Shown: positions 38,401-48,745 of the stretch, in pieces | Layout of the letters: each line of letters begins with the position of its first letter | Position numbering within the stretch: the first letter of the stretch is position 1 | The notes under the pieces: generated by a model | Told to the model about the DNA's origin: nothing | The model's input: the letters and a program-made list of their open reading frames with translations, nothing else | The model's database searches: none | Source: Oxytricha trifallax | Lineage: Eukaryota; Ciliophora; Spirotrichea; Sporadotrichida; Oxytrichidae | Reading direction: 5' to 3' | DNA: 64,000 bases | Assembly: GCA_000711775.1 (NCBI GenBank) | Contig: ARYC01017102.1 | Span: forward strand, 62,001 to 126,000 | Position numbers and translations under genes: made by a program

Positions 38401-38692
38401 AAAACTTTTAGACTTACAGAGAATGGCTACTAATAAAAGCGACACCCCTGAATTCAAAGATACTGAAATCGTTTAAAGTTAACTGCTTTTGGAGGGAGGT
38501 GAGCCTATCCGTAAGAAAAGTTAAAACAAGTTACAGTTTAACTCACTCTTTGGTGAGAATATTAGCAAATAAGATATCTTAAAAGCTCAAATGTCAACTT
38601 AATTTGAGATGCACAGCACTGAAGTTTAGCCTATGAATAGCCAACTTAAATTTACAAATTCAGCTAGACATCATAATAGTAATAAGAAATGA
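26410..38692 (+). CDS. Tandem membrane-protein paralogue, copy B (interrupted by a 6-kb IES)
   Basis: Best-preserved member of the family. A hydrophobic, signal-peptide-like stretch (LIYLTALALAINI) is at about 26410-26450; a start codon is not resolved. Blocks: about 26585-26860 (YFSGALLDYDYE), about 26955-27170, about 27229-27560, about 27720-28010 (SYFYITMSSPPGVI), about 28050-28365, about 28570-29690 (long), about 29820-30468, then after the IES about 36517-36740, about 36790-37250, about 37250-38310, with a membrane segment LICIFMLCTAITLIMLLAVG at about 38105-38165 and Ser-rich cytosolic tail, and a last block about 38404-38692 (SDTPEFKDTEIVQ... to TGA). The extracellular part is Asn/Asp/Tyr-rich with many N-x-S/T sites and alternating hydrophobic strands, suggesting beta-rich repeats. 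No domain recognised. Confidence 0.7.
30547..30669 (+). repeat. C-rich minisatellite at the left tip of the OTU-integrase element
   Basis: About four imperfect units of CGAGACCCCC(CC)TCCCACCCCCCTCCCCCCCTCA, unit length about 25-40 bp. The complementary G-rich version is at 35989-36080. The two ends differ in unit number by about 40 bp. The G-rich strand has many runs of 4-8 G and could form G-quadruplexes. Confidence 0.85.
31073..31731 (-). CDS. Second open frame of the OTU-integrase element, left-repeat copy
   Basis: Mirror copy of the frame at 34934-35592 (see there), with the same length between the same landmarks (613 bp from the upstream ATG to the final TGA in both copies). It reads away from the centre of the element toward the left tip. 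Confidence 0.45.
31989..34247 (+). CDS. OTU cysteine protease-retroviral-type integrase fusion (transposase)
   Basis: 752 residues, uninterrupted with TAA/TAG=Gln. Residues 1-140: Lys-rich start then Gln/Ser-rich low-complexity. Residues about 143-262: OTU domain, with VSGDGNCLFRAI carrying Asp147 and catalytic Cys150, GEWGSFIELRALSNMF, and IYYRNYHFQVI with His257. Residues about 424-468: H2C2 zinc-binding module of integrases (His424, His433, Cys465, Cys468). Residues about 485-640: rve core with Asp497 (IQIDTTDI), Asp555 (IIQSDNGLEF) and Glu592 (QGCVEAFNKT), all three catalytic residues present; 36 residues between Asp555 and Glu592. The start codon lies in the inner end of the left inverted repeat, so the promoter is probably in the repeat. 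Intact, hence possibly recently active. The role of the OTU domain is unknown; removing ubiquitin from host factors or from the integrase is a guess. Confidence 0.9.
34934..35592 (+). CDS. Second open frame of the OTU-integrase element, right-repeat copy
   Basis: Gln-rich protein of unknown family. One frame is open from after TGA about 34931 through about 35484 (first Met at 35168: MNNMGIHFNEQQQ; then SAIQGIEGNLQQPPSEINL and THAGITLSQTIANKVNQYG). From about 35485 the neighbouring frame is more protein-like (QNKQYVEQFEKGVKNVIHEN, charged and helical) and ends with TGA 35590-35592; one extra G in a GGG run would join them. Another Met-started frame opens at 34980. The same layout occurs in the left repeat, so any frameshift predates homogenisation of the repeats. 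Alternatives: an intron, a programmed shift, or decay. Confidence 0.45.
35989..36080 (+). repeat. G-rich minisatellite at the right tip of the OTU-integrase element
   Basis: Complement of the array at 30547-30669: runs of 5-8 G separated by A or T, and GTCTCG spacers. Shorter than the left copy. Confidence 0.85.
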
Positions 38693-38797
38693 TGCTTTAT
38701 GATATTTAGAAGTCACAATATATATATGTGGTTGTTAAATTTTTCAATGTTATGTTTATTTCTATAACTCATCAACACTAAAATACATTTAAACTGT

Positions 38798-41700
38798 CTA
38801 GGATGTGTTTTGTATGAGTTATGTACTTTAAAACATCCCTTTGAAGCCAACAACTAGGGTGCCCTCATCTTGAAAATCGTACGTGGTAAATACAATCCGA
38901 TCTCTGCCTAATACTCCAAAGACCTAAGTAAAATGGTTGATTTCCTACTCAGTAGGGATTACAAGAAGAGACCTAAACTTGAACACATTTTAATGTAAAT
39001 TGGTTCAATTTTTATTAAAAACTTTGAAATATTGTTCCTAAACTTAAGTTTAGCATATAGGAAATCTTAGACACTCCAATAATGCAAGATAAATCTGCGT
39101 ATTTCGGTTTTACTGTTCAAAAACCTGATTAACTTCTCGTTTTACCTTAAGGTAATAAACAAGTCGTAGTATCTCAAAATTAAAATTCACAGTAAAATCA
39201 ACCAGGATGGTAAAAAGCATATTAATTAGTTTAATATGCAGTTATTATTTTTTAATTTTCAACCAGAAAGAGGATCAAGTAATTAATAAAAAGGTTCAGC
39301 AATGCCTCAAGAGTAAATTAAGAAAATTAACGATGCAGCTGCTGCTCTTAGATAAAATAACATAAAGCCACTAGGAGGCGGAGCAGCCCCTAGTAAAGAA
39401 TTAATATCTTAAAGAGATAAATAATATCAGTAAAACTTAATTGATGCTTAAAAATAGAAGGAAAAGCAGAGGATTTAAGATCAACAATAGTAGATATATT
39501 TATTAATATAGAGTAATTTAATAGTCCTATGTATTCTTTTGGTACTATTAATAAAAAAGTAATTTTTATAAATATGATATAGGTAAACGGAGGGAGACCA
39601 GCTGCGATTCAGAATAAGCCCACTTAAGTGTAAAGTAACATACCTTCATCCTATATGGACCCAGTAAAGCGCCAAGTATAGAGCAATCTCCTGAATAATA
39701 ATTAATTTGACTAGAAGGAATACGAGCGTAAATAATAGTAAAATCTGATATAACTTTAGAAATAACAGCAATAACAGTAATTAAAATTATAACTTGATAT
39801 TACAAAAGCCAGAATTTGAAATATTTAAGCTATTTTATCATGGTATATAGTTAAATTTACTCTTTTTATGAATAAAATTAATCAGTAAAACAGACCATCA
39901 TCAAATTAGAATCAATTAAGGTCAAACGTGAAAGAAATACCTTAAAACAATAATAAACCTTAAATTTAAGAAAAATAGCCAATTGTTTCAACTTAAAACT
40001 TGAATCAACAATATATTCAATAATAGCAATAACTGAAGGGTATCCCTTAAAATTAGAGAGTGAAAAGTGGAGCTCCAAGTCAGTTAAGTCGTTAGGCCTA
40101 GATGGCTTAAAAATAAGGTTAGAGAATCATTAAACAAGGAGATTTCATAAAATGTTTTTAGAGTGTATTTAAGAATGGAACTGTCTAGAAATTTATTATT
40201 TTAATAGAGAGATTCTGATAAGCAACCAATATTCAAACCTGATGTGAAAGCCCTAAGACCACAATAAAGCGATTAGTAATTAATATCCAAGTAATAGCAA
40301 TCAAACCCTCTAATTTCTGGTAATTAGAAACCTACTAGTAACAGCGGCAAGAATTATCAATAAGAAATAAATGATGTTATGAATAATTATTCATGTTTAT
40401 TTCTCCAAAATATGCCTGAAAATATGCAAATATAATATAAATAAATAATATATGAATCTACCAAATGATCTCAATAAAAAGAATTAAAATGCTGGTGGGC
40501 ATCAATTAAAGTCAAACCAGGATTTATGAAAAATTAAAAATATTTTACATATCATTAAATATTTTCCTCATAATTTCTTGAGTTTATACTATAAGATTTA
40601 ATAGCTGAGGCACAGAGAAAGCGTGATGCTTTAAATAGAGTGAATAATAAATTCTAAGGAGCTGGTAATTCTGGCTCAGATTATAAAAATCTAATAGGGG
40701 CTGATATTTCTGGAAAAGCTGCCTCAGAACTGCATGATCTCAAGCTTATGGTCCCTAATGGAAAGTTAATTATTAAATTCAGCATATCTCATTAAAAATA
40801 CTAAGAAGAGAATTAACTCTCTGATTAATAATGCTAAATTGTTAAAGTATGAAACTCCATCATCACATCACTCCAGAGAGCCCTCAACTCAACAGTAATC
40901 TGACAATAATAATTTTAACGACTCTGATTCAAACATCGGCTAGAAACAGCTCGACGACGATGAATTTGCAGAGCTACTCAACGGATGTGGAGGGGGAAGT
41001 GGGGACTTTGTGCAGCCCACTTGGAACATAAACGGAGTGGAGACTGGCATGAGAGACACGCAATTTGTACCATTTTATAATGAAGAGGATAATGAGGATG
41101 AAGACTTTAAAGTGCATCATGATAGAGATGCTTCACCTTACCAGAAACACGGCAAGAAAGGTAAAAAGTGATATATTAATAATTAATAAGTAGTTTCCCC
41201 AAAATCCCTTAACCTGATATCTAATTCTTAAAGAAACAAGTATATATGAAAGGTAAGAACAAAATGGGTACAATCAGAGAAGACTTAGATGAAGAGGACA
41301 GAAAATCGAATGGTTCAGACACTGCTTATTTCTCCCCAGAAAATGATGTAAACGATCGAGATGACTTTGACTCAGATGAAGAGCACCTGTAAACTTAAAA
41401 TAAGTTATATATAGAATGAATAATAATTATTAAATTGAGTTTACAAGGAAAGAGTTAGACAACTTGGATTTATGAGTGATGATGCAGATGAGGATAATCA
41501 GCCATATGACATCGAAGATCAACAAAGAAAAGAGAAGGAAGAATTTGGTGATATTAATTATTATTTGGCATTTACCTTATAAGAAATAATAAAGTTTTAT
41601 ACCAAATTGAGTGATAGTGAAGAAGAAGACAATAATAGATTTTATTTTATTGATTATTGCTAAGCAATTTAGTCAAATTTATTTGTTTATTTAGACAATT

Positions 41701-42414
41701 AGCAGTAAGAGGACATAGAAGAAGAACAAGCACAAATGAGTATGACAATCCCATAAACTTATTTAAAATTAAAAACATTTCTTAAACTCAATAGATAATT
41801 CTTATAAATGCCATAATATTCAATTCCTTCAATTTTATATAGTAGTCTATTTATTTAATGCAAGATCGAAGAAGAAAAGACATCGAGAAGCAGTTGAAAG
41901 ATTTAAAGAGAAGATAAAATGAATTGGCTTTTAAAATTGACTAGAAAGTCAAAGAAGGTGTTGATATTACTAAAAACGCTGGTCTCTTTGAATAGTGTAG
42001 TAGTTTTTAAAATCATTAAGGACTTCTCATTAAATGAATTTTAAATTAAAAATTCAATTATTGAACAGTGCTTCAAAATATTCTGTGATAAAGCTCAAAA
42101 GGTAAGAATATAGTACAATTAATGTTATAATTATTTTTTAGTCAGATGAACTTTCAGATAATGACTATAGTGAGATCAATCACTTTATCTCCAGAAATTT
42201 TAATAATCTTTTACTAAAAAAATATTTATAAGAATTGCTTGAAACTGAACTACTATATAATAATTATATTTTGTTATTCTAAAATGTGGGTGAGTAAGCA
42301 AGTCTCCAGCTAACAGCGACTCTGTTTCAATTATACTTCTTCAAGGAGGAGCTGCCTAGCATACAGGACACACTCAGAGAACTTCAATCTGAACATGATT
42401 AATTATGTTCCTGA
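38798..42414 (+). CDS. NEK-type protein kinase, C-terminal part (scrambled gene, + strand half)
   Basis: Begins at the 13-bp pointer CTAGGATGTGTTT (38798-38810), also present inverted at 48746-48758. Read after the join: SLGCVLYELCTLKHPFEA, then GALILKIVRGKY and KKRPKLEHIL, the C-lobe of a NIMA-related kinase. A long Gln/Asn-rich, then acidic tail follows, ending with coiled-coil-like blocks (KDIEKQLKDLKRRQNELAF; LLKKYLQELLETELL) and TGA 42412-42414. In-frame joins support it: TCAACCAG (39198/39259), GATATA (39493/39576), GAAAGGTAA (41156/41248), TTATTTAA (41759/41851), AGTG (41994/42067); a GTAAG...TTTTAG intron lies near 42100-42140. Two IESs between about 41400 and 41700 are less certain. 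The N-terminal half is at 48746-49798 on -. Confidence 0.85.
39206..39258. other. Short IES in the NEK gene (pointer TCAACCAG)
   Basis: An 8-bp repeat at 39198-39205 and 39259-39266; removing one copy plus the insert gives ...NSQQNQPERGSSNQQ... in frame. The insert is AT-rich without features. Confidence 0.85.
39499..39575. other. Short IES in the NEK gene (pointer GATATA)
   Basis: GATATA at 39493-39498 and 39576-39581; the join reads ...QQIQVNGGRPAAIQ... in frame. Confidence 0.8.
41165..41247. other. Short IES in the NEK gene (pointer GAAAGGTAA)
   Basis: The 9-bp repeat at 41156-41164 and 41248-41256 joins ...KHGKKGKNKMGTIRED... in frame and removes a TGA. Confidence 0.85.
41767..41850. 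other. Short IES in the NEK gene (pointer TTATTTAA)
   Basis: The 8-bp repeat at 41759-41766 and 41851-41858 joins ...MTIPQTYLMQDRRRKDIEK... in frame. Confidence 0.8.
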
Positions 42415-42592
42415 CCAATATACAAACTTTTATATGCAAAATAATATTGTTCAAAGAAAGCCCAATAATAATAAATATTATAATTATTTTCTGTATTTTC
42501 ACTGAATACGATAAAATATACTTCTGGGTAGCTAATTTAAAAAGTGAAATGCTTGGGATATAATAGAAAATTACAAAGATTTTACATTAAAA

Positions 42593-45500
42593 ATGGATTT
42601 ACAAGTATAACTTTTGAATAAAGATTATGATGCTCTTACTTTTATACAGCAAGCTTTTGCTCAATCTAGGACAAAACAGTAGCAAAATTAGAATAAAATT
42701 AATCAAATATTTATATAATACGTTTTATGAAATGATTTGCTAGTAATATATTAAAAATAGAATGAAGGAGGGATAAATCTTGATGATAAATTGCGTCTAA
42801 TAAACAACTTGAGTTTCAAAATGTAAATGTTCAGTTCAGAGTCGACAAACTTACTTGCACTAAGTAATTCTACAATCAACTAATAAATAAAGCAGCATTA
42901 GAATGAAGCCGATAAGAGTGATGAACTGCTTTGTTAGATTGATTTGAATTTACAAGATATGTAGAGAAGCTCATTTATAGATGAAAAGCTTATTTAAACC
43001 TAGCAAAAGATTCACAAAGATGTAAAAGAATAGGAGTTGTAGCTGGGCGATATTCAAGCACTAAAATCTGATTTCTTATCTTTGCATACAATTGACACAA
43101 GAATCTCTCAATGCAAGGCCATGTCTCAAGAAATCGAGCATTTTGAATCACGAATTGCCAAAGTGGAGGAATATGTGAGATTAGATCGATTCAACGAGCT
43201 TGTCAGTCTAGTTCAACAACTCTAAGAGTCTTTGAAAGTGGTAAGGGATTTGAGCTTTTTCGAGAAGCAAAAACAGAGAATCGAGAAATTTGATAAAATG
43301 ATCATGAATTACATGTAAGTCAAAGAGAAGGAATTGATATTTGACACTTAGTACTACAAGCAGCATTAAGAACAAATTGGCTTGCTAATTACTCTAGAGT
43401 AGTACTTCAATCAAGAAAATCAACTCATAGAGAGGTTGATTGATATAAAATTGGTTAAGGAGTTTGAGTACTTACTTAATAATAAATGGGAAGAAATCAA
43501 TAAAGAGGAAGATAGTTCATTTGATGATGAAAATACTAAACAATATCAGGCTAAGTTTTTCTTCAAATATTTCAGGACTTTGATATATTTCATGAAATCC
43601 ATCCAAGATTTTGTTCTTTAGATCTTTTAAGGGCAGTAAAAAGAGAAAAATACTCTATACAAAGCTACATTGGAAAAACTTCTGTAAAAACTTCTGCAGG
43701 ACTATAAAGAGAAGATAATTATGGAGTTTGTAAATTCACTTAGTTATGATTAGCAATTAGATGTTTATGAAAAAGTCTTCATTTAAACTTGCCAAAGTAT
43801 TAAGATGATCTTAAATAACTAGAACTTAAACTCAAATTAGCATGTCAATATATCCTTCGATAGCAATCTAAAACCTCAAGATTTAATTATTTTAAAGTAA
43901 AAATTCAAATAATTCGTTTGATCTTTTAATTGAGCCATGCTTTATAATAAAATTTATCCAAAATGATCATGAAAAATGAGTGAATTTATGAATAATTATA
44001 ATAATTAAATTTCTTGAATAACGGAATCGTTTAATTTTATTGCTCTAAAAATTTAACTTCTTAAGTAATTTTATTTTATTCTATCAATTTGCAAATTTAT
44101 AACATATAAAAACACCTCTATATTAAAATTGATAAGAGTTTAAAAGTTTTTTATTTAGAATCATTCATTGTATATAATTTATAGAATAAATTAATGTATT
44201 ATTTTATTATAAATTAAAATAGAAAGCTTAAATGAAGTTCTCAAATTTTATTAATTTTAATCACATATTATCTGCCATTATTATAATAAATAAAAGATTT
44301 ATAAACATTTAAGGTTACTTAATTTAATTGATAATTATATACATTTTGCTAAAAAGACTAATTGATTAGAGAAGCATTTTATATAAGCACAAGTAGTCTA
44401 AGAAACTTTAAAATTTATAATGTCATGAGATTATAATTTTAATTGATAGCACTTAAAAGTCGATCTCTAAGAATTTCCATTTTTTATTTAGGGATTTAAA
44501 TTTGCATCTCTTTTTCAAAGAATTATATTAAGATTTGCTTGAAAAATATAGAAAATCAGTTGATATGGTAGTAAGTGAAAACTTCTAATATATTTTGGAG
44601 AAAGATTCGCTAGAAAGCTGGGAAAATAATTTCGAAAAAATTACTTACGTATTTGAGAAGACTTTGGTCAATAACATTGAAATTTGCCAGTGTTACGATC
44701 TATAATTTCTAATCTAAACTATTCTCAAAACTTTTGAGAAATTCTTAATGCAAATTTGCTTTCATATTGGGCAATTTTGCAATAAAAGGGTGCACATGGG
44801 GATTCCCAATCCTATGTAAAAGTAAGTAATATTATTAACATTAACTCTAAAAATATAGTAATACATAAAATCTAGAAGATCAGTTATTACTTTAGTTTGA
44901 ACAGAAATTTAAATGGCAAAATATCTTTGATTTAATTTTGATTCATGGCAAAATTCTCCAGTTTTTTGATAGAGTGAAAGGCATTGATTAAAAATTAGTA
45001 CTACATTTTGAACAGCTCGCAAATGTTTTTGAGAAAGATTCTATTCAAAAGAAAATTTCAGCTTTTATCGCACAGAAAAATACAATCTATCTTAAGTAAC
45101 TCTAAAAATACTTAAGTCCACATTAGACCAAGATTTTATTTGCTCAAGATTAGTAAAGTGCTATAAATATTGAAAGCAAAGTATTTAAGCTCGAATTAAT
45201 GGAGGAATGCCTAGTGCAAAATGTCATGAGAACTTTCTCAATGCTAATATATAAGGAGTTGAATAATATTAGTATGTTCCCTCTCTGGAAATCACAAGCT
45301 AGCACTTCAATTCTATCAAATTTAAAATCAATTGGTACTAAGCAAAGTTAAAATTTACAACTTCCTGAATAAAGCGAGTATATAAGGAAAATTGGAGAAC
45401 ATTTCATATCTTTCATTCATAAATTAGATTCAAGTTAAATCTCATAAAACCTGGATTAGTAATTGAATTTATACAACCAATATTGCTCATAAAAGAATAA

Positions 45501-45891
45501 CGGTAGCATTAGTAGTTCAAGTGAATTTTGGATAAACTAATTTGGGAAATTTATAATTGGCACTCTTTCACAAAAATACCTGAAAATTAACTCTTTTTCT
45601 TAGGATGGCGAGAAATAATTAGTTTCAGACATAATTTACATAAGGAAGCTTGTGAGTTAATTTAGCAATCCTTCTTAGATATTAACGAACGATGGCTAAT
45701 CTATTTTTGAATAACTGGATTCTATATTAGTTGGACTAATTTGTCTCAAGAAAATTGCTCTTGATGGAAGTATTGCAGAAGTAATGGAAAAAAGTGAAGA
45801 CTAGCTTGTTCAAATTTTGGGAAGACATGAATTTGAGAAATTAAAGCCAAATGAAAATACAATTAAAACTATGCAAGTTAAAAGAAAATGA
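42593..45891 (+). CDS. COG7: Conserved oligomeric Golgi complex subunit 7-like protein
   Basis: COG7 is part of the lobe B of the COG tether, which captures intra-Golgi retrograde vesicles. Starts MDLQVQLLNKDYDALTFIQQ, comparable to the short COG7 start with F-D..W.N.AF. Then the coiled N-terminal part: IQALKSDFLSLHTIDTRISQ, then EHFESRIAKVEEYVRLDRFN, equivalent to the ...[21 protein letters not shown] region. The C-terminal part includes FGKFIIGTLSQKYLKIN and KQLVSDIIYIRKLVSQF, matching the COG7 C-terminal QLATDIDYLINV region. Ends TGA 45889-45891, about 880 residues. Three in-frame IES joins: TAGAAT (42689/42758), TTCAAA (43904/44514), TAAAA (44816/44865). It starts 180 bp after the NEK stop on the same strand. 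Conservation is weak outside these motifs. Confidence 0.75.
42695..42757. other. IES in COG7-like gene (pointer TAGAAT)
   Basis: TAGAAT at 42689-42694 and 42758-42763; the join gives ...QQNQNEGGINLDDKL... in frame and removes a TGA. Confidence 0.8.
43910..44513. other. IES in COG7-like gene (pointer TTCAAA)
   Basis: TTCAAA at 43904-43909 and 44514-44519; the join gives ...ILKQKFKELYQDLLEKYR... in frame. The 604-bp insert is AT-rich; I found no inverted repeat or frame in it. Confidence 0.8.
44821..44864. other. IES in COG7-like gene (pointer TAAAA)
   Basis: TAAAA at 44816-44820 and 44865-44869; the join gives ...GIPNPMQNLEDQLLLQFEQ... in frame. The left edge looks like a GTAAGT donor, but no AG acceptor keeps the frame, so an IES is preferred over an intron. 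Confidence 0.7.
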
Positions 45892-46093
45892 AATAGTTTT
45901 TATTAATCTTGTGATCGATTTTTACTTATTCATAAGATATAACTTCTCAGTCAACAGTAATTAAGAATGTGTAAGTAGTTAAGTTTTATTAGTAGTAAAA
46001 TAAATTAGGTTAAATAAGTTAGGTTACTTAGTTAGGTAGGATAATATGTTATTTTGCTAATAAATACATTATAAAATACTCTCTCCTCATAAG

Positions 46094-48270
46094 TCATTAA
46101 GAGTTGTTCAATCTCTTACGAGCTGATCTTGTCATTATATCAGCAACTTTAGTTACTGAAGAGTTATTTGACTTATTTTGAGATTGATTAGTTGGCTGGA
46201 CTACTTGCTAGGCTTGAAAAATTATATTAGAAGTTGATTCCTTTTTGGGTAGTTCTTTGCTTGCTTCAATAACTGGTTTACTTTCCAAACTAGTCTATAA
46301 ACAAGGCTAGTCTGATTTCTTTTCACAGTTAGCACAGCCAGAGCATTTGCAGAAATCGGTGCATGGTACCCCAAGTTAGAAGCATTCACAATATCCTTTC
46401 TGGCATCCAGATTTCTTGCAAGTGCATCCTTTTCTATGTTATAGCTTGTCGGTGCCACTATTTTGAGAGACTTTGATTTCGAAGGCTAATGGATCTCTCT
46501 TCATAATTTCATCTTTAGCTTTTTGGATAGCATCTGAGCTGTCCTCTGTATTACAGCAGTCCTTGCATCCACAATCTAGTCCGCAAACTAAACCAGCTGC
46601 AAAGCATTCGCAATAAAGTTTAAGGCACTTAGACTTTGAGCAGGTACATTTTTTTGTTGACACACCTGGCTATTAAGGGCTATTTCCTAGTTTCTGTTCA
46701 TTGTGATGAGAGTGATGATTATGTGTGATTTATTTTTAAGGGATATTTACACCAACGCTTGTGGCTTGAGTTGACTGTTATGAGTTATTCTTATTAAGAT
46801 CTTCTGCAAGCTTGATACCCTTTGTTCTTAGATTTTTGGCTTGCTTCTATGAGAAGGAAACAGGAGAAGCCTCTTTACATGTCAACTTGTCTAGGAGAGA
46901 TTGCTACTTCTATTCAGTCTTTACCTATCTTCTTTTTTTATTTTAAGGTTTTTTAGTTGCGGAAAATTCTGGAGATAAGTTCTAAATTTATTCCTAGCTT
47001 ATAGATGCCTTATTTTTCTTTTTATTCTTTTACTTTTAAGAAGTAGTTTGGCACTGCTTAAGTCTCAACAAGTTGCTTACGCTCTTGGCTGTGTTTCTAT
47101 TACAGCTATTTTTATTAAGATTTTTAAAAGATTAAAATATTTGAAATGTAGCTTTAGTTATAGATGCTATCATAGCAAGTAGAATTTTAGTTGAATGAAG
47201 GAGTATCAAAGTCAGTTGCATAATGACTTTACTTTGGGGCGGGAGAATCGTATTAGAAATTCTGATAGGCACTAGATATCAATGGAAAAATATCTTTAGA
47301 GCTCTAGTTCATTGCGAAATCGTCTACCTTATTCAAATGAGAGCTTTACCTTGAAAAATTGGGCATTCCAGTGATTTTTTCTAATTAAAATCCGCTAATG
47401 CTTATGTTATTTTGATTGTTGCCTTTTATAGATCTCATTTTTTAGAAGTGAATAGGTGAAATCAGACAAACTTCATCTTCGTTCATTAGCTCTGAGTTAG
47501 GAGCTGTGGTACTATCTTGCTTTCTGGAAAATAGTTTGTGAGTTGGGGCCTAGTTGTATAGGGACATACCTGCTTATACCCCAGTGGAAAAAGGTTTGAT
47601 TCTAGGAGACAATTAATGTTAATATCCTATTTATTTGCTAGCAAATCCCTGGATATTGTTTTAGTTTGATAAAGATGATATCTAGTTTTGCAAATTGACT
47701 AATTAATTCTAGGGAGTTCTCTTACTGCTAGATCTTCTTACATTTACAGGGGATATTAAGCCATTATGTGGCATGGGGCTTATGGAATCTTTGTGGGACT
47801 TCAAGTTGCTAAGAGTTAATGTGCTTTATAGATTAGGGTTGATATTTTCTATTGAATGATCTCTAGAACTTAGTCCACCAAAGTTAAGGAGTTTCTTGCT
47901 TCTAAAGCCATCTGATGAGTGTTACTACTAACTTTTCATGAAACTTTCGACCAGGTTGTACATATTGTCATTTTAGTGGAATTCTCCTTGCTTATCCTAG
48001 CTTCTTCTAGGTGTCTGCCTTAGACTCATTTGCATGCCACTTTTACCGAATGGACTCTTAAAGTTTTGCACAAGAATGGGAGTTTATATAAAATTTTTAA
48101 TATATCAATTGAGTTCTGCGGGGACTACATCTCTGCTAGTTACCCTGGAAATCTCCTTTCATTGAACTCCATAGCATTTCATTATTAAAGATATTATCGG
48201 CACTGTACTGGACGTTACTAATACTGCCCTACTTTGCCAAGAATGGAGATTATGCAAATTTGCTATTCAT
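46094..48270 (-). CDS. Tesmin/LIN54-like CXC-domain DNA-binding protein
   Basis: Two cysteine-rich CXC (CRC) modules near the C-terminus: CTCSKSKCLKLYCECFAAG followed by CGLDCGCKDCCN (about 46560-46650), and CTCKKSGCQKGYCECFQLG followed by CTDFCKCSGCANC (about 46330-46435). Such tandem modules bind DNA (CHR-type sites) in LIN54, tesmin and plant TSO1, and act in cell-cycle or developmental transcription. The rest is Ser/Asn/Gln-rich. Starts MNSKFAQSPFLAKQG at 48270; ends ...RSARKRLNNSQ, TGA 46096-46094. A 5-bp pointer AACTC (- strand; 48111-48115 and 48080-48084) removes a 31-bp IES in frame (...SPRRTPILVQNFKSPFG...). A second frame change near 47170-47050 needs another IES or an intron that I could not place. 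Confidence 0.85.
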
Positions 48271-48745
48271 AAATGGACTCAATCATAAAAATTTAAATTC
48301 ACATAATTTATAGCTTTATAATCAAATTGATACTTTAAAATATAAATTTATTGAAAGATAAGAGGTTGTTGCTCATTTTATGCTTTTTTGAGTGAGAGAT
48401 TAATTTTTTATTGATTTTGTGTAATAAGTTTTTAGATATTATAGAAATTTATTTTAAGGGCTTATTATATCACAAAATTTCAGACTTTTCTGATTAATTA
48501 TTTGAGACTACTCAACAGAAATAAAATGTCATTCAATAATTCAGTTTACTTTATATTTCTATTTTATTTAACTTATTTTATATTGACTATGTAGAGCAAT
48601 TTTACAAGAAATAAATTACATTTGAGCATTATAGATTTTTGGGTTATTATAGATTGTATTTTCCCGAAATCTCTTGAGATATTCAAAACTTCTTGCATTT
48701 AAGTATTCTATAATCTTTTTAAAAATCTAAAAAGCTATTTAATAC

